NCBI GenBank assembly: GCA_955652715.1
Contig: CATPBS010000162.1
Coordinates: 1-6,466 of the forward strand
Direction of reading: 5' to 3'
DNA from: an uncultured Candidatus Udaeobacter sp.
GTDB taxonomy: Bacteria > Verrucomicrobiota > Verrucomicrobiia > Chthoniobacterales > UBA10450
Length of the DNA stretch: 6,466 bases
Shown piece after piece: positions 1 through 6,466 of the stretch. A program made the position numbers and the translations under genes. The notes under the pieces were generated by a model. That model saw only the letters and a program-made list of their open reading frames with translations. It did no database searches and was not told the origin of the DNA. Positions within the stretch are counted from its first letter, which is position 1; every line of letters begins with the position of its first letter.

Positions 1-739
1 CCCACATGCGGGGGAACATGCTTTGCCCGCCGGCACCGTCCACGAACGAGGCGCTCCAGTTTGTGAACACCTGTGGCGAACCTTTCTCGAACGAAAGCGC
101 CGCGGGCGCTGCCGTTTCCGGTTCAACGCCGAAGACTTTGCTTTCCGGCTTGATCGCCTTGATTGCGCTGCCCACGCCAGTGATCAGTCCGCCACCGCCA
201 ATGCTGGCGATGACAGCAGCCGTATCTGGCGCGTCCTCCAGAATTTCAAGTCCCATCGTGGCGTGACCGGTCATGAAATTGTGATCATCGAAAGGATGAA
301 TGAATGTTCCTTCGGCTTCTGGAAACGACCGTTCCTCGAGCGCTTTCCACGCGATGTGGTACGGGACGGGAATGAGTTTTGCGCCAAGTGCCTTCATCCG
401 CTCGAGCTTTGATTTCGGCGCCGTCTCAACAACCACGACCGTGCATGGCACGCCTGCCTGTCTCGCGGCATAGGCAACGCCCTGACCGGCGTTTCCCGCG
501 CTAATCGTCCAAACTCCGTGCTCCCGCTCGGATTCAGAGAGAAGGGCTACGGCATTGGCGGCGCCACGCAATTTATACGCGTTGATCGGCTGCAAATTCT
601 CCAGCTTGAGTCGAATGTCAGGAAAATCCGGTCCGAGTTCCAGACGGATGAGTGGCGTACGAACGATTGTTTTTGCAATTCGCTCACGCGCTTCCCGTAT
701 TTCTGAGAGCTGAATCGGGCGAACCGGTTCGAGAATCAT
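1..739 (-). CDS. PLP-dependent threonine/serine dehydratase-type enzyme, partial (C-terminus off the left edge)
   Basis: This is a fold-type II PLP enzyme. The family removes ammonia from L-threonine or L-serine to give 2-oxobutanoate or pyruvate in the cytoplasm; some members are serine racemases. The reading frame is open from ATG at 739 to the edge, giving 246 residues. The Schiff-base lysine is K56 in NAYKLRGA. The substrate/cofactor loop is SAGNAGQG (80-87), where E. coli IlvA-type enzymes have SAGNHAQG. The phosphate-binding glycine loop is GGGGLITG (181-188), and GVEPE (about 204-208) follows. Short dehydratases are about 320 residues, so roughly a quarter is missing and a C-terminal ACT domain cannot be judged. 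The substrate is therefore open: catabolic threonine dehydratase, biosynthetic IlvA, racemase or hydroxyaspartate lyase are all possible. It is transcribed divergently from the TPR membrane protein. No clear Shine-Dalgarno precedes the ATG. The enzyme class is sure; the exact reaction is not. Confidence 0.9.
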   Translation of the reverse strand, partial: MILEPVRPIQLSEIREARERIAKTIVRTPLIRLELGPDFPDIRLKLENLQPINAYKLRGAANAVALLSESEREHGVWTISAGNAGQGVAYAARQAGVPCTVVVVETAPKSKLERMKALGAKLIPVPYHIAWKALEERSFPEAEGTFIHPFDDHNFMTGHATMGLEILEDAPDTAAVIASIGGGGLITGVGSAIKAIKPESKVFGVEPETAAPAALSFEKGSPQVFTNWSASFVDGAGGQSMFPRMW

Positions 740-1024
740 CGGTTCACTGTAGAGGCAGCGGTGCCGGCTGCAATCTTGTGCTGCCTAAAACGCGTTGTAG
801 AGCAACCGCTTCGATTGCCAACCTGCACGGGCGGAGCGCTCGAATTCTGTGCGTCCCTCTCTGCTCTATTGCGTGTTCGCCGCTAAAGTGGCAAACGATA
901 CCACTGATCACAGACCGCAAGACAACAGGGCAAAAGACGATGCCAGATTACGCGAAAGTGATGATTAGGCTGATGCGCTGGTCGGGTGGTCGATTGTCCG
1001 TCGTCTGATAGTTTCGCAAACGGC
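740..1024. other. Divergent intergenic region (285 bases)
   Basis: This stretch separates the start of the dehydratase gene (minus strand) from the start of the TPR membrane protein (plus strand), so promoters for both should lie here. Only the minus-strand candidate at 794-821 is worth naming. I found no well-spaced -35/-10 pair for the plus-strand gene, no Shine-Dalgarno before 1025, no riboswitch-like structure and no notable repeat. The reading frames crossing it show no recognisable protein features. Confidence 0.6.
794..821 (-). promoter_or_regulatory. Candidate sigma70-like promoter for the dehydratase gene
   Basis: Read on the minus strand, TTGGCA (821-816, five of six matches to the -35 consensus) is followed after 16 bases by TACAAC (799-794, four of six matches to the -10 consensus). 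The implied transcript would start near 787 and have a leader of about 50 bases before the ATG at 739. The position fits, but such matches arise by chance, and the organism's promoter consensus is unknown. Confidence 0.3.
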
Positions 1025-2950
1025 ATGGCCAAACGAACAGCCAAAAAGAGAAAAACTGCTGGCGTTACTGCGGCGAAGGGACGGCGTGCCGTGGGACTCA
1101 GCCACGTTGCAACATTCGGGCGACCCGATCTCCTCATCCTAGTCGCCCTGGCCCTACTCACGCTTGGCATTTATGCGCAGGTGATCGGGCATCAGTTTAT
1201 CGCTCTCGATGACGCCGCGTATATCAAGGAAAACCCAATGGTGAATCGCGGCGTCACACTCGTGGGACTCACCTGGGCATTCACCACGTTCTACGCGGCG
1301 AACTGGCATCCACTCACGTGGATCGCGCATATGATCGATAGCCAACTCTTCGGCATGAACGCAGGCGGCCATTTGCTCGTTAACGCACTCATTCATGTGG
1401 CAAACACGCTGCTGGTGTTTTGGTTTCTTCTTCGCACGACTCGAGCCCGGTGGCCGAGCGCGCTGGTCGCAGCGCTTTTTGCGCTGCACCCGTTGCACGT
1501 GGAATCAGTCGCGTGGGCGGCTGAACGCAAGGATACGCTCTCGACATTCTTCGGCCTGCTTTCGCTTATCGCTTACACGCACTATGTCGAGACGCGTTCG
1601 CGCAAGTGGTATGCATGGACCGCCGTTACGCTTGCACTGGGTCTATTGGCCAAACCGATGCTGGTGACCTGGCCTTTCGTGATGTTGCTGCTCGACTACT
1701 GGCCGCTGAGGCATCTGGCAGATCCGATGGCGAAAGAACATCCGCGGGGCGCTTCCCACAGGGAAGCGGCTACAGGGATCGCGTCGCTAGTGCGGGAGAA
1801 AATCCCGTTGTTTGCTATCGTGGCGGCGTCGGCGGTTATCACATTCGTCGCACAATCTCATGATCGCGCTGTACGCACACTCGTCGATGCCCCTATTGTG
1901 CTGCGGCTGTCGAACGCGCTTGTCTCGTATCTGAAATACTTGCTGCTTACGTTCTGGCCGAATGATCTGGCGGTCTATTATCCGTTTGTGCCGTCGGGCA
2001 TACCGGTTTGGCAGATCATCGGCGCAGCATTCCTACTGACTGGAATTACGGCGTTTTGTCTTTTCCAGCGGAGAATCCGGCCGTACCTCATCGTAGGCTG
2101 GCTTTGGTTTCTAGGAACCTTAGTTCCTGTTATAGGACTTGTTCAGGTTGGCGGGCAAACCATGGCGGACCGCTACTTTTATATTCCGTCAATCGGTTTG
2201 TTCGTTGCACTTGTGTTCGGATTAGCGGACATCGCCAGGACCTGGCGTGTTGCGCCATCGCTCCGCGCAGGAATCGCTGGCGGGGTTCTACTGATTCTTG
2301 CTACTCTTACCAACGCGCAGATTCAGCGCTGGCATGACAGCTTTACTTTGTTTGAGCACACGCTCGCAGTCACTCCACGTAATCTCCATATAGAACACAA
2401 TCTGGGCCTGGCCATGGGCGGTAGCGGCAGATACGATGAAGCCGCGGAGCATTTTGAGAAAACATTGCAGATCGACCCCAATTTCTACGACGGCCTGGTG
2501 GGCATGGGCGTTACTCGTGCGTTCCAAGACCGGCTGCCGGAAGCCATCGAGTATTTCCAAGCCGCAATTCGTTCACAGCCGGACGCGCCGAAAGCGCACG
2601 TACAGTTGGCCTACGCACTGTGGAAGCAAAACCGCGATGAAGCCGCGCTTGAGAAGATCCGCCACGCGTTGCAGTTGGCGCCCAAAGACGCAGACATTCG
2701 GGCTGACTTTGGACTCGCGCTGGAGCTGGTGGGCAGAATACCGGAGGCTATCGAGCAACTTCACGAAGCGCTCCGGCTAAATCCCAACAATGCCGAGGCT
2801 CACAACAATCTGGGGTTGGCCCTGCTCGCCTCGAGCAACGCGCGGGAAAGCATTCCCGAATTTGAGGCGACGCTGCGTCTCAAGCCCGAGTTGAAAGGCG
2901 CGGCCGACAATCTGCGCCGCGCGCGGGCGCAGTTAGCCTCACAACGGTAG
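1025..2950 (+). CDS. Polytopic membrane protein with C-terminal TPR repeats, TMTC-like (putative GT-C glycosyltransferase)
   Basis: The protein has 641 residues. A basic cytoplasmic N-terminus (1-25) precedes a first membrane helix (about 36-54). An extracytoplasmic loop then carries an acidic pair, D62-D63 in ALDDAAYI, placed as in GT-C glycosyltransferases. Several more helices follow up to about residue 430. Conserved blocks are YAANWHPLTW (90-99), HPLHVESVAWAAERKD (155-170), AKPMLVTWPFVMLLLDYWPL (209-228) and MADRYFYIPS (380-389). The HP-H-E-V---RKD and ADRYFY-PS blocks resemble those of eukaryotic TMTC1-4, which transfer mannose from dolichyl phosphate to proteins. About five TPRs occupy 453-641. 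By analogy it may glycosylate exported proteins using a polyprenyl-linked sugar, but bacterial members are mostly uncharacterised. An in-frame GTG at 986 would add 13 residues; I prefer ATG 1025 because MAKRTAKKRK is a typical positively charged start. Neither start has a Shine-Dalgarno. It ends with TAG and appears monocistronic. Confidence 0.85.
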   Translation: MAKRTAKKRKTAGVTAAKGRRAVGLSHVATFGRPDLLILVALALLTLGIYAQVIGHQFIALDDAAYIKENPMVNRGVTLVGLTWAFTTFYAANWHPLTWIAHMIDSQLFGMNAGGHLLVNALIHVANTLLVFWFLLRTTRARWPSALVAALFALHPLHVESVAWAAERKDTLSTFFGLLSLIAYTHYVETRSRKWYAWTAVTLALGLLAKPMLVTWPFVMLLLDYWPLRHLADPMAKEHPRGASHREAATGIASLVREKIPLFAIVAASAVITFVAQSHDRAVRTLVDAPIVLRLSNALVSYLKYLLLTFWPNDLAVYYPFVPSGIPVWQIIGAAFLLTGITAFCLFQRRIRPYLIVGWLWFLGTLVPVIGLVQVGGQTMADRYFYIPSIGLFVALVFGLADIARTWRVAPSLRAGIAGGVLLILATLTNAQIQRWHDSFTLFEHTLAVTPRNLHIEHNLGLAMGGSGRYDEAAEHFEKTLQIDPNFYDGLVGMGVTRAFQDRLPEAIEYFQAAIRSQPDAPKAHVQLAYALWKQNRDEAALEKIRHALQLAPKDADIRADFGLALELVGRIPEAIEQLHEALRLNPNNAEAHNNLGLALLASSNARESIPEFEATLRLKPELKGAADNLRRARAQLASQR

Positions 2951-3150
2951 CGGCGCGCAAAGATCTGCATTAAGCAGGGACGGTTTCCCAGCCATCGTTC
3001 CTTGGTTCTAACGAGGCATTTCTACTAAGCAATTGAAGCTTGGCGTGCTTTGGCCATCAGCCTTCCATTCTGAGCTTGGAATGACAGGTACGGAATCATA
3101 GACGAAAACAATCGAACAGTCCTTGTATCGCGCATGTCTGAGCGTTCACC
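2951..3150. other. Intergenic region between the TPR protein and the small secreted protein
   Basis: This 200-base spacer has no recognisable gene. A 5-bp stem (2995-2999 with 3010-3014) is present, but no T-run follows, so I do not call a terminator. No convincing promoter hexamers or Shine-Dalgarno precede the ATG at 3151. The length suggests that the downstream gene has its own promoter. Confidence 0.5.
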
Positions 3151-3471
3151 ATGATTAGAATTACCGCTTCAGCTCTAGTTCTAGCTGCGATGCTGACCGC
3201 ATCCAGCGCATTTGCAGGAGACAAGGCATGTTGCGCGAAAGGCGCAGCGAATGCGGAGTTGGCCTGCGTTAACCCGGCCACACTGAATCTGACGGCTGAT
3301 CAAAAGGCTAAGATCGAAGCGTAGCAGTCCGAATGCATGAAAGCAGGTTGCACGAAAGAAAGCAGGCAAACATTCCTAAGCCGCGCGAAAGGTATTCTTT
3401 CTGCAGAGCAGTTCGCTCAGTTAAAAACGCAATACAAGAAAACAGCGAACGCGAAGAAAACAGAAGCCTGA
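3151..3471 (+). pseudogene. Small exported Cys-containing LTxxQ-type protein interrupted by an in-frame TAG
   Basis: From ATG 3151 the frame encodes a signal peptide (MIRITASALVLAAMLTASSAFA, cut after AFA at residue 22). A mature part follows with C27-C28, C39, then LTADQ (47-51) and a helix. A TAG at 3322-3324 (codon 58) interrupts it. The same frame then continues for 48 more codons to TGA at 3469-3471, with C62 and C67 (ECMKAGC), a second LTxxQ-like site ILSAEQ (82-87) and a Lys-rich tail. The two halves read as one protein of about 106 residues. Two LTxxQ-like sites in a small exported helical protein recall the Spy/CpxP family of periplasmic chaperones and metal-stress proteins; the Cys pairs could bind metal or form disulfides. 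Both points are inference. Codon 58 falls where a helix would bury a hydrophobic residue, so a TTG (Leu) to TAG change is the simplest history. Alternatives are sequencing error, suppression, or a functional 57-residue product. Confidence 0.65.
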
Positions 3472-3496
3472 TTTTGATCTGACCACGTCTCAAAAG

Positions 3497-3535
3497 AAAT
3501 CGCGCCGCGGAAAAATCCCGGCGCGATTTTTATTT
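3497..3535 (+). terminator. Strong intrinsic terminator, probably bidirectional, between convergent genes
   Basis: AAATCGCGCCG (3497-3507) pairs perfectly with CGGCGCGATTT (3519-3529) over 11 bp. Its 11-base loop can itself pair GGA with TCC. On the plus strand the stem runs into TTTTTATTT (3527-3535), a normal U-tract. On the minus strand it runs into TTTCTTTTG (reverse complement of 3491-3499), a usable but less uniform U-tract. It lies 25 bases after the TGA of the small secreted protein and 27 bases beyond the stop of the nuclease gene, so it can end both converging transcripts. Confidence 0.85.
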
Positions 3536-3562
3536 CGATGACCTGTGGCCCGGGCCATCGCT

Positions 3563-4678
3563 CTACAAGATCTGCTCGAGTAAATCGGCAAGGCGCCAGC
3601 CGGCTTGGTGTAATTCGTCTCGGACAATATTCGTCGCCCATTGACGATAATTCGTTTGGTCCGGCCGAGGTTTTTCGTCCGCTTCACCGGCCGCGACAAC
3701 GCGACCTTCTTCCTGTTGCGGGTGCACATTTGTGAATTCCAAGCGCTCATGCGCCTCGCGCGCAATCGGTAAGATTTCGTCTGCCCAAGCTTCCGCATAG
3801 TTCATGATGTCGAGGTTGCCGGGCATGCGCCAGATCGCTGGCTCATGAGTGGCCATGCTGTGAACCAGTTGTTTCCTGAGTGACCCGATCTGCGCCAGAA
3901 ATTCTTTTTTCCGCAAAGTGCTCGGCACGTCCGCGAAAAGCGCATTGACCGCATCGTAGTCCCAAAAGGCGTGAAGCTTTTTCTTATGCATGCCGCGCCT
4001 GCGTGGCGGCTCGTCGCTGAGCTCAAGCGTAAAGGTATTTCCGCCTTCATCTCCGAGCGCCGACTTGTCTTTGTCGGGATCGGCGATTCGGCCCTGCTCA
4101 TCGAAATATTCGGCGCCTACGTGCAATGGCTGGTGAATATCAGCTACGTAATGAGCCAGCAAAATTATCGCCACGGGCTTGGTGATTCTCCGTTCGTTTC
4201 GCTCGGGCACACGTTCCTGCAGAACTTGAATGCAGTACGGGATCATGTGCACGATGTCCCATTTGCTGCGACCAGCGGTGCCGTCGCGATATTTTTCTAG
4301 TCGCATCACCGGAACGTCAGCGTAATGAAACCAGTGATGCGAAGGGGCAGTTGAATTCAGATCATGCATCGGCTGATTTGCCCGCCAGAAATCGCGCAAC
4401 TGCCTGTCAATGTCCCGATGCGCCGAGTAATGAAATGACTTCGGATCGTCCGCACCTTTCTTGTCCCAGCCTTTGATCTCGTCCGGAATCACCGCTGCTC
4501 TTTCCAATGTAAGCCCGTCGAGCAATGCGTACACTTTTGCGGCGGTGGGCGTTCCGGCCAATCGCTCATCGGCAATCGCACCGACGATTTCGTGTCCAGT
4601 CGGTCCATAAGCAAAAATCGAAGCGCGAAGCGCGACGACAGTGAAAGCAACCAAAGTTCCTCGACGCTTGAAATTCAT
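3563..4678 (-). CDS. Exported S1/P1-family zinc-dependent nuclease
   Basis: The 371-residue protein begins with a signal peptide (basic MNFKRR, hydrophobic stretch with one Arg at 18, likely cut after IFA at 23). S1/P1 enzymes use three zinc ions to cleave single-stranded DNA and RNA and 3'-nucleotides outside the cytoplasm. The zinc-ligand pattern is nearly complete: H29, D66 (IPDEI), H118 (WFHY), H176-x3-D180-x5-H186 (AHYVADIHQPLHVG), and H236-x3-D240 (LHAFWD). GDEGGN (209-214) and the final AGWRLADLL segment are also typical. The spacing 1-6, 116-120-126 and 149-153 of P1 nuclease is reproduced. The odd point is Tyr24 where the mature enzyme normally starts with Trp; in P1 the residue-1 backbone holds zinc. 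A longer insert lies between D66 and H118 than in the fungal enzymes. The ATG lies 16 bases after the stop of the serine hydrolase, without a Shine-Dalgarno, so co-transcription and perhaps translational coupling are likely. Fungal phospholipase C-like relatives are a less likely reading. Confidence 0.9.
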   Translation of the reverse strand: MNFKRRGTLVAFTVVALRASIFAYGPTGHEIVGAIADERLAGTPTAAKVYALLDGLTLERAAVIPDEIKGWDKKGADDPKSFHYSAHRDIDRQLRDFWRANQPMHDLNSTAPSHHWFHYADVPVMRLEKYRDGTAGRSKWDIVHMIPYCIQVLQERVPERNERRITKPVAIILLAHYVADIHQPLHVGAEYFDEQGRIADPDKDKSALGDEGGNTFTLELSDEPPRRRGMHKKKLHAFWDYDAVNALFADVPSTLRKKEFLAQIGSLRKQLVHSMATHEPAIWRMPGNLDIMNYAEAWADEILPIAREAHERLEFTNVHPQQEEGRVVAAGEADEKPRPDQTNYRQWATNIVRDELHQAGWRLADLLEQIL

Positions 4679-4694
4679 CGATGTGGCGCGCCGA

Positions 4695-6466
4695 TTAGAA
4701 CTTCAGCGACGTATCGAGCAAATGGTATTGCCAGACGAATAATCCGAACGCGATTCCCCCGATCGCCAGAAGAATTGCGTGAGCGCGAAACCAAAGTCCG
4801 TGGCCGGGAAGTTTGGCAAAGCGAATCGCAGTGATGACAAGGAGGAGGATCCCCAGCATTAAGGCCCAGCCGAACATGTGAAGCGCGCTCAACCAGGGAT
4901 CAATCGCGTCGCCGAGGATCACGATGTGTTCCAGCCCCTGACTAAAGGCAATCACGGGCGCCAGAATGAAGATCAATTCGCCAAGGCAAACGACTCGCGA
5001 AAGCAGATAAAGAACGCGATCGGTTTTCGCACTGAACAATGGACGTTCATATTTTCTGCGAATCAAAACTGCGACCGGCCAGAGAAGCACTGTCAAAAGC
5101 GCGAGCAGCAAATTTCCAACAATCACCAAAGCGATAAAAATTTTACTCGCGTACCACGGAACGCGTTGGCCTTCGTAAATCGCGGGGAAGGGGAGCATTT
5201 CGCGGACCGCGCCGGACGCATCGCGACGAAACCCAATTTTTTCCCAACCATCGATCTCTCGATAAATAAGCGGAGCGATCTCGCGCCATCGCTTCAATTC
5301 GCCGCCCTGATTCTTCATTCCTTCAATTTTCAGGACGCCATCCTTGTCACTGCTCACGCTGAATTGATCGAGCAACGCCAAAAGTTTTAGGAACGTTGTT
5401 TCGCCGCGCCGCGTCACTTGGTAAACGCCGCTGACCGCGCGGCCGTCCGATTTCGCGGTGTTTGGATCGACATCGACCTTTGGTTCGCCTGGATTCGGGA
5501 AATAGCGATTCGCAAAGGCGCGCAAGACTTCGCCGCGTCCACCGCCGATATTTTTGCCAAGCGTATTGTAGGAAATGAAGTAGCCAACGTGCGCATCGGG
5601 AACGAGGACCATGTCGCTATGGAAATAAACTGTGTCGCCGCCGTGACCGATGATGCGAACGGGATCCATTGAATATTCGATGAAGGTGATCCCCAGGCCA
5701 TTGAGCATCGGGTGCAATTCAAATTGCCGCGTTTCCATTTGCCGCACGGTCTCTGGTTTTAAAATCGACACACCGTCGACTGCGCCATCTTCAAGAAAGG
5801 CGAGCATAAACCGCTTCATGTCAGCAGCCGTGGTGGTGAGTGCGCCAGCTGGCGCCGCTTGCACGAATTCGAAATCGCGCGGTTTTTTGGACGCGCTGAG
5901 ATAACCTTTCGACATTTGGGCCGCGAGCTGCGGCGGCAACGGTTGATCGAAGGTCGAGTTGGTCATCCGCAGGGGCTTCAAAATGTGATTCTCGACATAA
6001 CGCTCGAATTTTTCGCCGCTCACTCGCTCGACGATGTATCCGGCGAGCGTGAATCCGTAATTCGAATAGGAAGGAACTTTACCCGGCGGGAAAATGCGCT
6101 GCGGCATTTCTTCGACCAAATAAGTGCGAAGCGGTTTCATGTCGCGCTCGTGCGTCACGAACAGATCCTTCAGCGTGTCCTCGAATCCCGCCGTATGCGT
6201 TAGCAATTGCCGCAGCGTGACCGGTTCCGGATACGTTTTCGGAATTGCGAAATCGAGGTAATCATTGACGTCGCGGTCGAGATCGAGTTTGCCTTGCTCA
6301 ACCAACTGCATCACGGCTGTGGCAGTGAATAGTTTCGAGATCGAACCTGGGCGAAACAACGTCTGACCAGGAAGCACCGGTTTTTTCTCTTCGACATCAG
6401 CGTAGCCGTAGCCCTTTTGAAATAACACCTGACCATCTTTCACCACCGACACGACCGCGCCAGCAA
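4695..6466 (-). CDS. Class C beta-lactamase-fold serine hydrolase with C-terminal membrane domain, partial (N-terminus off the right edge)
   Basis: At least 589 residues are visible (numbered from the first whole codon at 6464). The frame is open at the edge and starts inside the AGAVVSVVKDGQ strand that opens this domain, so a leader of some tens of residues is missing. The GTG at 6452 is inside the domain and not the true start. Catalytic motifs are SISK (41-44; Ser codon 6344-6342), YSN (133-135; Tyr codon 6068-6066) and HGG (274-276; His codon 5645-5643), which replaces the KTG of true beta-lactamases. The family (Pfam beta-lactamase, PF00144) covers esterases, D-amino-acid peptidases and DD-carboxypeptidases, and the substrate cannot be told here. 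A linker domain (about 345-435) precedes four hydrophobic segments near 441-469, 484-511, 525-547 and 560-580, which would anchor it with the catalytic part outside the membrane. It is probably the upstream gene of a unit with the S1/P1 nuclease. Resistance to beta-lactams should not be assumed. Confidence 0.9.
   Translation of the reverse strand, partial: AGAVVSVVKDGQVLFQKGYGYADVEEKKPVLPGQTLFRPGSISKLFTATAVMQLVEQGKLDLDRDVNDYLDFAIPKTYPEPVTLRQLLTHTAGFEDTLKDLFVTHERDMKPLRTYLVEEMPQRIFPPGKVPSYSNYGFTLAGYIVERVSGEKFERYVENHILKPLRMTNSTFDQPLPPQLAAQMSKGYLSASKKPRDFEFVQAAPAGALTTTAADMKRFMLAFLEDGAVDGVSILKPETVRQMETRQFELHPMLNGLGITFIEYSMDPVRIIGHGGDTVYFHSDMVLVPDAHVGYFISYNTLGKNIGGGRGEVLRAFANRYFPNPGEPKVDVDPNTAKSDGRAVSGVYQVTRRGETTFLKLLALLDQFSVSSDKDGVLKIEGMKNQGGELKRWREIAPLIYREIDGWEKIGFRRDASGAVREMLPFPAIYEGQRVPWYASKIFIALVIVGNLLLALLTVLLWPVAVLIRRKYERPLFSAKTDRVLYLLSRVVCLGELIFILAPVIAFSQGLEHIVILGDAIDPWLSALHMFGWALMLGILLLVITAIRFAKLPGHGLWFRAHAILLAIGGIAFGLFVWQYHLLDTSLKF

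Noticed and set aside
986..1024. GTG start giving 13 extra residues on the TPR membrane protein
   Set aside because: The added residues (MVDCPSSDSFANG) look unlike a membrane-protein start and have no Shine-Dalgarno. The ATG at 1025 gives a clean basic N-terminus.
883..1170. Minus-strand frame across the divergent region and the start of the TPR protein gene
   Set aside because: It is Arg-rich with no domain signal and overlaps the N-terminus and first membrane helix of a well-supported gene on the other strand.
1469..1487. Perfect 7-bp hairpin, GCAGCGC and GCGCTGC around TTTTT
   Set aside because: It lies inside the conserved ALFALHPLH coding block with no T-run after the stem. Alternating Ala and Leu codons explain it.
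2995..3014. Possible terminator after the TPR protein (TCGTT with AACGA)
   Set aside because: The stem has only 5 bp, the loop has 10 bases, and no T-run follows.
3322..3324. TAG as a genome-wide sense codon (for example pyrrolysine-like recoding)
   Set aside because: The TPR protein and the S1/P1 nuclease both end with TAG at expected C-termini, and no pyl-type gene or tRNA is in the window.
4683..4692. GC-rich palindromic stretch (GGCGCGCC) between the hydrolase and nuclease genes as an operator
   Set aside because: Eight bases of GC palindrome in a 16-base spacer are expected by chance, and there is no room for a promoter around it.
4878..5390. 170-codon plus-strand reading frame opposite the serine hydrolase
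   Set aside because: It lies wholly antisense to the linker and membrane part of a well-supported gene, shows no recognisable motif, and its composition (many Asn, Gln, Lys and Arg) is what the complement of that gene would give.

Overview
The window looks like ordinary chromosome of a soil-type bacterium. The mix of genes (a multi-membrane-span protein with TPR repeats, an S1/P1-type nuclease, a serine hydrolase with a membrane tail, and a small secreted Cys-containing LTxxQ protein), moderate GC and start codons without Shine-Dalgarno sequences suggest Verrucomicrobiota (Chthoniobacterales-like) or, less likely, Acidobacteriota. This placement is an inference from gene style, not from a marker gene. 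I see no RNA gene, insertion sequence, CRISPR array, integrase or phage gene.

Layout. (1) Positions 1-739, minus strand: N-terminal 246 residues of a PLP-dependent threonine/serine dehydratase-type enzyme, cut by the left edge. (2) 740-1024: divergent intergenic region with one plausible sigma70-like promoter for the dehydratase. (3) 1025-2950, plus strand: 641-residue polytopic membrane protein with about five C-terminal TPRs, resembling bacterial relatives of the eukaryotic TMTC O-mannosyltransferases. (4) 3151-3471, plus strand: small exported Cys-containing protein of Spy/CpxP-like style, interrupted by an in-frame TAG at codon 58. (5) 3497-3535: strong hairpin terminator between convergent transcripts. 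(6) 4678-3563, minus strand: exported S1/P1-family zinc nuclease. (7) 6466-4695, minus strand: class C beta-lactamase-fold serine hydrolase with four C-terminal membrane segments, cut at its N-terminus by the right edge.

The hydrolase and the nuclease lie 16 bases apart on the same strand and are probably co-transcribed, hydrolase first. Both act outside the cytoplasmic membrane, so scavenging or envelope work is plausible, but nothing in the sequence ties them to one pathway. The other genes look like independent transcription units.

I found no convincing new multi-gene system. The points most worth a second look are the amber-interrupted small secreted protein, the Tyr that replaces the usual mature N-terminal Trp of the S1/P1 nuclease, the TMTC-like membrane protein, and the hydrolase-nuclease pair.
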